DNA of 64,000 bases from Argopecten irradians (lineage: Eukaryota > Mollusca > Bivalvia > Pectinida > Pectinidae): contig NC_091137.1 in assembly GCF_041381155.1 (NCBI RefSeq), positions 18,831,655 through 18,895,654 of the forward strand. Direction: 5' to 3'. Shown here piece by piece: positions 51,251 to 64,000 of the stretch (position 1 is the stretch's first letter; each line of letters starts with the position of its first letter). Below the pieces are notes generated by a model that did no database searches, was not told the DNA's origin, and saw only the letters and a list, made by a program, of their open reading frames with translations. A program made the translations under genes and the position numbers.

Positions 51251-53180
51251 TACGGCGGCGTATTAGGGCCACTATATAATTTAATTTATCTTGTACGTAC
51301 AAGTTAGTATCTTGTACGTACAAGATAGTATCTTGTACGTACAAGTTAGTATCTTGTACGTACAAGATAGTATCTTGTACGTACAACTTAGTATCTTGTA
51401 CGTACAAGTTAGTATCTTGTACGTACAAGATAGTATCTTGTACGTACAACTTAGTATCTTGTACGTACAAGATAGTATCTTGTACGTACAACTTAGTATC
51501 TTGTACGTACAAGTTAGTATATTGTACGTACAACTTAGTATCTTGTACGTACAAGATAGTATCTTGTACGTACAAGATAGTATCTTGTACGTACAACTTA
51601 GTATCTTGTACGTACAACTTAGTATCTTGTACGTACAAGATAGTATCTTGTACGTACAAGTTACTATCTTGTACGTACAAGTTACTATCTTGTACGTACA
51701 ACTTATAGTATCTTGTACGTACAAGATAGTATCTTGTACGTACAACTTAGTATTTTGTACATACAAGTTGAGTTGAACTGCTGTTCATCACCGCAGAATT
51801 GAGTCACCCGCCTGATATTTTTCGTAATTAAAGATAGTCGGTCTAATTTGCATTGCTTCAAGTACGATCACAGGTTTATAAACTTATTTGACAATATTAA
51901 AAATATAGATATATATTAATGAGGACAATATCTTTTTCACAATCGTAATATGAAATTGCCGGATTATGAGTTGAAACTGTATAGTCACTTGCATTATTTT
52001 GAAACTGACACTGTATAGTTCCTTCCGAGGAAACTGTATAGTCGCTTGTTTTATAACAAGATACATTTAGTGATAAAATGGATATGATACATCTCCGATG
52101 AATGATAAGTTTTATCTATTAAAAAGAGGAGCAAACAAATACGTAATTTTCTTCAGTAATAAAAGTTAAATACTTCACACTTGTGCCATTATTGGAAAAG
52201 TTTGAGCATTTATTTTACTTCAGAATAGTAGTATTGAAAATAATTAACTGTCTCCGAAAACAATTTTAGGCATTATGCCCTAATTCGAATGATTTACTGA
52301 TTGCACAGACAACAAAAGCAAAACAAATTATTTCATATATGTTTTTGTGTTTATTAGACATATATACACACATCAATTATTGTCAAAATGATGATCATAG
52401 TTAATACTCTGTTATAAACATTTACATCTATATGTTCGGAAACTTATCACAGCATTACAACTCCACAACATGTCGCAAGGTATTCTTTTTTTCCCTTTGG
52501 CTTATACAAAGGGTACGTAATATACGTATAGCTTCATGCGATACCACGGTGACAGTAAATCAGCCACAGCCTTTAATACAGAGAGTTTCAACATTATACT
52601 ATCTTGTACGTACAAGATAGTAACTTGTACGTACAAGATACTATCTTGTACGTACAAGATACTAAGTTGTACGTACAAGATACTAACTTGTACGTACAAG
52701 ATACTAAGTTGTACGTACAAGATACTATCTTGTACGTACAAGATACTAACTTGTACGTACAAGATACTAAGTTGTACGTACAAGATACTATCTTGTACGT
52801 ACAAGATACTATCTTGTACGTACAAGATACTAAGTTGTACGTACAAGATACTATCTTGTACGTACAAGATACTAAGTTGTACGTACAAGATACTAACTTG
52901 TACGTACAAGATACTAACTTGTACGTACAAGATACTAACTTGTACGTACAAGATACTAAGTTGTACGTACAAGATACTAACTTGTACGTACAAGATACTA
53001 ACTTGTACGTACAAGATACTAACTTGTACGTACAAGATACTATCTTGTACGTACAATATACTATCTTGTACGTACAAGATACTAAGTTGTACGTACAAGA
53101 TACTAACTTGTACGTACAAGATACTAACTTGTACGTACAAGATAAATTAAATTATATAGTGGCCCTAATACGCCGCCGTA
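51251..53180. mobile_element. Foldback element with arms of 21-bp palindromic repeats
   Basis: Left end TACGGCGGCGTATTAGGGCC (51,251) and its exact complement ending at 53,180; GGAACT is duplicated at 51,245-51,250 and 53,181-53,186. After a shared 30-bp stretch (ACTATATAATTTAATTTATC) each arm becomes a tandem array of the 14-bp perfect palindrome CTTGTACGTACAAG plus a 7-bp spacer (TTAGTAT, ATAGTAT or complement). There are about 23 units at left (51,289-51,770) and about 26 at right (52,592-53,143). The 0.8-kb middle (51,771-52,591) has no protein; 52,120-52,425 looks like a decayed family A MITE. The layout resembles FB/Galileo foldback elements; superfamily uncertain. Confidence 0.85.
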
Positions 53181-53984
53181 GGAACTCGCTTCCGGACATT
53201 ATAAAATTTAATCCATCTATTACCTGTCTCAAACACTTCCTTAATACTGATATCCTAGCTGTCCCTCTCTATTATTATTATTGTAAAACAAGGCACGGCC
53301 AGATTCACCACTCCCGTCTTAGAATGCATTGCAGTTCTCTAAACTCTCATCTATATCATCGTAATCTTGAAGTTAGTCCTCGCTGCTCGTGTAACCAATC
53401 TGACGAAACTTCTGAACATTTCCTTCTCCATTGTCTAAATTACCAACAAACAAGAATGCTATGTTTCAGAAACCTACCCCATGACTATGATATTAACACT
53501 TTACTCTATGGTAACCCTAATATGCCCGATCATTACAATGTAAATATTTTTGTTAAGGTTCAAAATTTCATCAGTCCCTCAAACCGTTTCAAGTAGATAT
53601 AAATTATAAATACATATGTATCTATCAGAACTACTCTACTGTCCATTTTAAAACCAATCTGATCTTTTTCGTATATTGGTTATAAACTCATGGCCCGTGT
53701 TATTTTTACTAATGATCAAAAGTATATATGGCCGATTTATCAACAAATCTCTGGTTTTGTATGGCTGAAAAATAAACACCATTTCTCTTATCAATCCCTG
53801 CACCCTTCCCTTTCTCTACCAAAACACTGAACATTCTGAAATCAGTACTGTTCTATTGCTTATAATTTATATATATATGGAGACGAATTAACATAAGTAC
53901 AGTGTACTTGTTTCTGTATCCAACCTTTTTGACATGTATACTGTACTGTATCGTTATTGAATTGAATAAAATATTGTTTAAACC

Positions 53985-54840
53985 AAACTGACAAGAGACT
54001 GAAATTTTAGAATCTACTGGGGAAGTTGAATATATCAAGAGCTGCGAGTTGCTTTTGTCAAAAAAAAATATTTTTCTTTTAAGTAGATTTTTTCACAGGG
54101 ATTTTAAGAAATGGTCCATTTGGCGACCATTTTGAAAATGTGCCTTTTTTCGCTTCGAGTAGAGCCAAAGTTTTAGCATTTTTTGCTTAAATTGTTGTGT
54201 GAAATGATACGGGTTTCTTTCACTATATTTTAACATTTAATGATATTTAGCACTTTTATTTCTTACTCTAAAATATTGAAAAATAACAGATATTGAAATG
54301 GGGCAAAAAAGTAAGCACACGGATCCCCTATTTTTTGCCTGGCTAGAAAGAGCAACCTTTTCTCTATTGACATGAAAAATATTTTCAAAACATTAATATC
54401 AGAACTTTTTTTTTATAAAAGGTTAAATCTGGCCAAAAAAACTGAAAATGGTTCATTTTGTTGCTCAAAATTAAGAGGTAGAGGTAGCATTGGTCGTAAA
54501 CCTTAGAAAAAAAAAATACTATTCTTAATAATCATAACTGCTGTATTTTTAAAGAAGACCACTGGAAAATAAATTCTGCAAACATCCATGCATATCAAAC
54601 ACCTCATTAGGAAATTGTAGCTTTAATCTCCTGTGTAAATGTTCAAAACTGCAAAATTCCCATCAAATCCAATATTTTGTCAATGAAGTATCATTGAGTG
54701 ACAAAGGCTCAAAAACGAAAACGCGGACATGTTTTTCTTCCATTTTATTCTATGGTATGAAATCCTGTTTCGAAAAATCTATATGAGAAAAAAGTTTTGA
54801 TAACAGAAAATTTCGACTTCTAAGAGGTGTACAACCTTAT
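53985..54840 (-). mobile_element. MITE family B, right part
   Basis: Opposite in orientation to 3305-4316, sharing GGCGACCATTTTGAAAATG, AAGTAAGCACACGGATCCCC and CATTTTATTCTATGGTATGA-like text. Its far end (CTTCTAAGAGGTGTACAACC) corresponds to the family terminus CTTCTCAGAGGAATACATCC. The first 350 bp duplicate 50,200-50,539 across the LINE. Confidence 0.7.
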
Positions 54841-54885
54841 CAAATACGAAACAAAACAAAACAGATATTATGAAAATTTGGCTCT

Positions 54886-54891
54886 TTTATT
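54886..54891 (-). terminator. Polyadenylation signal AATAAA, BiP copy 2
   Basis: AATAAA on the minus strand, about 690 bp after the stop codon, at the position matching 42,840-42,845. Confidence 0.55.
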
Positions 54892-55340
54892 TAACATAAA
54901 AACAATCATATGTATATGTATTTTACAAATAAGTGAGAATAAATACTTTTACAACAATCATATTGATAACATATACATATAACAAAAAAATCATATTTGT
55001 ATGTATCAGTACAAATATATCATGAAATAACTTATCGTACAAAACATCAAATATAGTATCATATAAAAACATCACCCACCATTCATAGAAATTTATATCA
55101 CAGTAACTTTAAGGATTTATGGAAGCCGTATATAACTTTTCATCGTGTTAACCACACACTCAAACACATCGCATCAGTAAAATACATTCCAGTTTAAATA
55201 AGCATACAAATTATGAGCTCGATTCTAAAACAAGCGTTAAATTAAAAAGAACACACTCCCATGTATCTCATGTACTCATTATCTTACACTAAACTAAATT
55301 AACACACTCTCTGGTGCTCAAAGAAAATATCAGTTACTAT

Positions 55341-55526
55341 GGACCAGTTTTACGAACATTCCTCAACTTAACACAATTTCTGAACTTAAGTTTTCCATGT
55401 GAAAGCACATAGGATCACATAAGTGAAGGAAACTCCTTAACTTAGACGTTCTCTTTATTTTTTGTAATGCTTTCCTATGGAGAATGTTAACCTAAGGATT
55501 TAAAGAATGCACGTCAAACTGGGGCC
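55341..55526. mobile_element. Hairpin MITE in the 3' UTR of BiP copy 2
   Basis: Ends GGACCAGTTT and AAACTGGGGCC; counterpart of 43,209-43,368 but strongly diverged. Sequence becomes nearly identical between the two units just after its right end. Confidence 0.65.
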
Positions 55527-55578
55527 TAATCACAATGAAAAGAACACATTCTCGAGTACTACTGAAACTATCTATGAT

Positions 55579-59465
<3,887 letters not shown>

Positions 59466-60007
59466 AATTCTCGGTTCCTATGAGTAATTATATGTATACA
59501 GTATAATTTAAGATATTCTTTATTAGTGAATATAAATGTGATAAATCGTTTTGTGTCAATTGTTAATGGCATAGTGATGTTCTATTGTCTAGCATTATTC
59601 TTTTGTTATTCATTATAATTACTATTTATTTGAATAAAACACGAAAAAAATGCATATTCTTGAACACATATTAATGTTTCTATAGTACTGTTTTATAAGA
59701 TTTTGAATGTGCAGTTGTAAGCCTAGGTCTTAAATATATAATTAATGGGACAATCAATATACCAATGTATTCGCTATATGAAATGACCGTATCATATAGT
59801 CATACATATTTTAGTCAATGAATGTTGTTGATAACCCATAAATTACATTTATAACAGTTTGTTTTCATTGTTCAACATAATTCTTGAAATATAGTCCTAT
59901 TTTTTCTATCGTTCTGTGCATATATATTTAACGGCAGGATAATTCAGACTAAGAGAAATATTTTATTCTTAAAAAAAATCCCTACATTTATTACAATAGA
60001 TACTTAC

Positions 60008-60272
60008 CCTTGTACTCCTTGTTGTTATTCAAGCGACTTCTGTATGTACTGTTTTCAGTCAATGTTTCTCCTATGTATTGTATGATAGTCGTCTAGTAAA
60101 GTCTCCGTACCGTCGTGTTTTAATTAATTGTTATTCTGTTTAGAAGAGTATGTCTGTGTAAATACATATTAGTGTATTTATACGCTATGTGTCCCAGAAT
60201 AAGACAGTACCTGTGTGTCGTGTCAGTTAGTCTATGGTGATGTTGTAGGGAGACTGGGGTGTTCCTGATTGG
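60008..60272 (-). promoter_or_regulatory. BiP copy 2 promoter and noncoding first exon
   Basis: Same layout as copy 1: noncoding exon donor at 60,006-60,007 (AAGG|GTAAGTA), TATAAATA at 60,175-60,182 and CCAAT-N9-CCCAG at 60,254-60,272. The acceptor before the start codon is ACTCATAG|GAACC (exon edge about 59,477). Confidence 0.6.
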
Positions 60273-62598
60273 CCAAATCACACTAATATGATGAAATCTA
60301 GTGTTCTAATTGTTTGATACGAGTTAAGTAGGCGTGTCATAGTAGATAAGAATTCTGCGTATGACATTTTATTTACGTTTTGTGTATATTACTTTCATGG
60401 TAGTTTAGTTACACGTTGCCTTTAGCAAAGTATAATAACTTTTCTCTATTATTGCGTCAGCTGTAAACAGATTTGTCAGGATTATCTCCCTTTGGTCGTT
60501 GTAGGGTTGTAGTAATGTTATAAACAATGTTATCAAAATGATACTAAAATAATAATTTTCTCTAAACAATAAAAAAAACATGATAAAATAAGGAGACAGA
60601 TGTGAATTTCATAGATATAAACCACTGGCTCGAAGTATATTATTGTTTATATAGACTAGTGTTAAATGAATTACATGAACGACATTTCAAGTGATTTCAA
60701 GTTAAATAACAACATGGACTCAATCGAAAGGGTTAATCAGTGGTATCTTGCAGAAGTAATATCGTTTTACATTAATGAAATGATACTTTAATAACTTATA
60801 TGGATTAATTATTAAACCCATCTAAATTCATTTGTGATTTCTGTTGACCGTCAAATCATTATGGTCAATAAATTATAAATATAGTTAGAGTTCAGCCGAA
60901 TAAATGGGTTTTGATCCTTGTATACAAAAACCTAAGATATACATTTCATATGTGTACAAGTTTTAAGCCCTTTCTATAATGAATAAATGGGTGGATGGAT
61001 GGATGGATGGATGGATAGATAGATGGATAGATAGATAATTTTTTTTTTATTCCCTGCAAAAGACATGATTTATTTATTTATAATTATGAAATATTAACAC
61101 ATTATATAACACAAAATTATTCACATATGACATACATACATATAAACATAAATCAAATTACCAACAACAAAAATACGTGTATACATGGACATTTGTATGC
61201 TGTATGTTTTATACTTCTATTTGTTGACATCAGTTGAAGGTAAATTTACACATTTGGGACATTTTTATTTCACAGATTCATACTTTTTCTTCAGTTTTCA
61301 CAATACATATACAGTGTATAGAGAAATATAATTTGACCTAAACCTTCTGATAAAATGAGAGCCTTTCGTCATCACTAAACATTGTCAGCGGGATTGGAAA
61401 ATATGGTTTATATAATGGTATTGTAATTCAACAAGTGAAAAGTTAATGTGTGACGTATCAATGACTAATACATATTAGTTTGGGTACATATGCTGCATAG
61501 TTGGTAAGTCTGTTGAATGTGACAGGATCGTACCAGTAATCGAAACGTTCCGGTTCATAAGATTTGCACTGGAAGTTTCGGTTTAGTTTTGATTGAAACG
61601 TTTAACAGATTCGTGACATTGCAATATCGCTTATCAAAACAAAACGTCTTCATTTTTTAATTATGTCAAGTAATTTGTAGCAGTTCATTATGAAATGTTT
61701 TATAATATCGACAGCTACAATTCGCCATAGACGCAAAAAGTGTTGTGACCATACACCTAAGTTTAAGCATATATTGATTATTTTCTGAGATTATTATGGT
61801 TTGATACCAATGCAATTAAATAATGTCCACTTAAATCTGTGTTTATGAATTAAACACAAAACGTTCTGGGTCGATTGGCCTAGATAAAAAAAAGATGAGG
61901 CTTACGATGTTTTCGAATGGATATTTTGGGATTTACATAGTGTTTTCTGAATAAAAGTAAGAAAAATACAGAACTACTGGCAAGTTATGCAAAAATCCTG
62001 GATCTGCTGAACCGTGTCCAGTTTGTCAGCCGATCCCACGATAGGCCTATTATGAACAACTGACTGAAATGCTAAATCTGTTGTACATTTGAATCACTTC
62101 TTCTATATTTCATACATTGAAATTCATTATGTTCAACCCATTTACACTGTCAATGACATGCTTTCGTCGAGATCGGCATCTGAAAATATTGGAAGCCATG
62201 TAACCATTTACTGTCTTCGACGTCGCCACAACAAGGTCATAAATTTCTATGAATCTAACGGGGATTAGATCATGAAAATAATCCAATCAAAACAGACGTT
62301 ATATCAATATCATTTTAGCATGAATTTATTTTCATCTTTAATTTTCTATGTCTTCTCTTAAATACATGTATAGCATTGTTTACAATATTTTCTCCATAGA
62401 TATTTTATGGAAGTATCCATCTTTCTTTAATTGTTCTACGACAATTCAATTTTGTAGTTGATAGCAATATTAATTAGATTGTAATTTACTGATTTTAGTA
62501 TGTTTTATGGTCAATCAAACATACTTATAAAGATTTTTTCCGTGTAAATATGATAATATTACCTTGTCTCTGAAAAATGTGCTTATCTACTTTCTGCT
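60273..62598. other. Upstream DNA of BiP copy 2, no gene
   Basis: Near-identical copy of 47,885-50,199, with a few base changes and a slightly longer GGAT/ATAG run near 60,990-61,035. No coding exon recognised. Confidence 0.7.
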
Positions 62599-62938
62599 AA
62601 ACTGACAAGAGACTGAATTTTTAGAATCTACTGGGGAAGTTGAAAACAGCAAGAGCTGCGAGTTGCTTTTGTCCAAAAAAAAGTCTTCTAAGTAGATTTT
62701 TATACAGGGATTTTAAGAACTGATCCATTTTGCGACCATTTTGAAAATGTGCCTTTTTTCGCTTTGAGTAGACCCAAAGTTTTACCATTTTTTGCTTAAA
62801 TTGTAGTGTGAAATGATACGGGTTTCTTTCACTATATTTTAACATTTAATGATATTTAGCGCTTTTATTTCTTACTCTAAACTATTGAAAAATAACAGAT
62901 ATTGGGCAAAAAAGTAAGCACACGGACCCCCTATTTTT
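62599..62938 (-). mobile_element. MITE family B segment, unit 2 copy
   Basis: Copy of 50,200-50,539, virtually unchanged, ending CACACGGACCCCCTATTTTT at the LINE junction. Confidence 0.65.
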
Positions 62939-63654
62939 GGAGATATTGTCTGGGATAATATAACAGTTGGACAAAGTAATCTTTTAGAAAACATTCAACT
63001 TGAAGCAGCTAGGATCATTACCGGTGCCACCAAACTCACTAGTCATGATCGATTTTATACAGAATCTGGATTAGATACACTTATGAATAGAAGGCGAAAA
63101 CACAAAATCGTTAAAGAGGCTCCACCGATGACAAATGATATTTTTTCACTGTCAATAACAGGAGCAGACGATTTAGTATTTTTCTTCGGTTACGAAAGTT
63201 ACTTACTTTATACCCATTACCACACAGTGAAAAGTTTGAGCTTCTAATTTTATATCAAGATAGAAATATCAAAAAAAAGAATTAATTACATCCTGAAAAA
63301 ATCCCGTGGCACTATATTTCCTATATGGAATTAAGTAATGATTGCGCATTACTAAAGGCGAAATAAATTATTTTATATTATTTTTTTGTGTTAATTGACA
63401 TATATATACTCGATTAAACACCAATTATTGTTCAAATGATGAATATCACTTATGCTCTGTCGGCGGTGGAGCATCTTTAAAGTCCATCAGATTGTTCATG
63501 GTCAGTGCCCCCCTTACCTAACTAGCATGCTCCCAGCTCGTCGTCCGTAATATTCATTTCATACACACAATGGGGAGCCGATCTTTCTATCAACCTCCAT
63601 GCCGCACAAAACCTTTGCAAAGACTCCTTTCTGCCTTCTTCTGTCTATGGAACT
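62939..63654 (+). mobile_element. LINE C-terminal fragment, unit 2 copy
   Basis: Copy of the LINE part at 50,540-51,250 with the same abrupt start GDIVWDN and the same family A MITE inside. Several single-base insertions and deletions relative to unit 1 occur after about 63,200. It ends at the GGAACT target site (63,649-63,654). Confidence 0.8.
63111..63480. mobile_element. TTAA-flanked MITE, family A, unit 2 copy
   Basis: TTAA at 63,111-63,114 and 63,477-63,480, with the same ends as 50,712-51,075. Confidence 0.8.
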
Positions 63655-64000
63655 TGCGGCGTATTAGGGCCACTATATAATTTAATTTATCTTGTACGTA
63701 CAAGTTAGTATCTTGTACGTACAAGATAGTATCTTGTACGTACAACTTAGTATCTTGTACGTACAAGTTAGTATCTTGTACGTACAAGATAGTATCTTGT
63801 ACGTACAACTTAGTATCTTGTACGTACAAGATAGTATCTTGTACGTACAACTTAGTATCTTGTACGTACAAGATAGTATCTTGTACGTACAACTTAGTAT
63901 CTTGTACGTACAAGTTAGTATATTGTACGTACAAGTTAGTATCTTGTACGTACAACTTAGTATCTTGTACGTACAAGATAGAATCTTGTACGTACAAGAT
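63655..64000. mobile_element. 21-bp-palindrome foldback element, left arm only (cut by window end)
   Basis: Begins TGCGGCGTATTAGGGCC, three bases shorter than unit 1, then ACTATATAATTTAATTTATC and about 14 units of CTTGTACGTACAAG with 7-bp spacers up to the window edge. Confidence 0.85.

Larger units (their letters stand above)
50540..53984 (+). mobile_element. 5'-truncated LINE with two younger insertions
   Basis: The ORF2 C-terminal part starts abruptly with GDIVWDNITVGQSNLLENIQ, then LEAARIITGATKLT and LDTLMNRRRKHKIVK. It continues after a MITE (50,712-51,075) with VHQIVHGQCPPYLTSMLP and NTRGADLS, then after a foldback element (51,251-53,180) with NSLPDIIKFNPSI, HSRLRMHCSSLNSHLYHRNL, CSCNQSDETSEHFLLHC. 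A 3' tail ends near TTGAATTGAATAAAATATTG. Removing both insertions restores HKIVK-VHQIVH and VDLWN-SLPDII. A one-base loss near AKTPF shows it is no longer active. Nothing of the YxDD core remains. Confidence 0.85.

Noticed and set aside
51289-51770. CRISPR-like array of regularly spaced palindromes
   Set aside because: Spacers are 7 bp and nearly constant, there are no cas genes, and the DNA is eukaryotic. It is the arm of a foldback element.
51183-53596. Long frames coding 7-residue repeats (LYVQDTK, SCTYKIL) on both strands
   Set aside because: The repeat period of 21 bp is divisible by three and stop-free, so frames open on both strands by arithmetic. They end in LINE sequence and show no start context or coding bias.

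Overview
The window looks like nuclear DNA of an invertebrate animal, most likely a bivalve mollusc. It is AT-rich, its genes are split by GT-AG introns, and intergenic and intronic space is packed with short DNA transposons, LINE pieces and minisatellites. Several repeats (ends such as ATGGGCCTCTTGTT, the TGTCGCC...GGCGACA element, the CCCCCGCC/GGCGGGGG element) are ones I associate with bivalves. That assignment is from memory, not a search.

Layout. (1) 168-4545, minus: 5' part of a CEMIP-type hyaluronan-binding/hyaluronidase gene (signal peptide, G8 domain, ILEI-like domain), running off the left edge. (2) 7.8-14.7 kb: a transposon graveyard with a LINE tail, a foldback-like element with a hammerhead-like RNA motif, a Tc1/mariner transposase split by a second LINE, and a second foldback-like element built of CTTTTCG...CGAAAAG hairpins. 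(3) 14,912-28,441, plus: nine coding exons of a 406-residue WW + two CUE-like-domain protein, whose introns hold a Tigger/pogo-like element, minisatellites that include splice donors, and a 1.9-kb element that is one long inverted repeat. (4) 32.4-34.3 kb: dispersed repeat and a minisatellite. (5) 36,156-37,319, plus: a single-exon class A GPCR. (6) 40.7-64 kb: a tandem array of BiP/GRP78-type Hsp70 genes on the minus strand. It holds two intact six-coding-exon copies (43,421-47,076 and 55,579-59,465) and an older 'ghost' unit (40.7-42.8 kb) with a promoter and a 3' flank but no gene body. Between the two genes lies a nested stack: an old MITE, a LINE in it, and in the LINE a TTAA MITE and a foldback element made of 21-bp palindromic repeats.

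The genes do not form one pathway. The two BiP copies would act as ER chaperones. They share a TATA box, a degenerate ER-stress-like element, a noncoding first exon and the C-terminal signal HTDL. The most unusual theme is the density of foldback DNA (four unrelated families in 64 kb), two of them with arms made of arrays of perfect short palindromes. All identities quoted are by eye.
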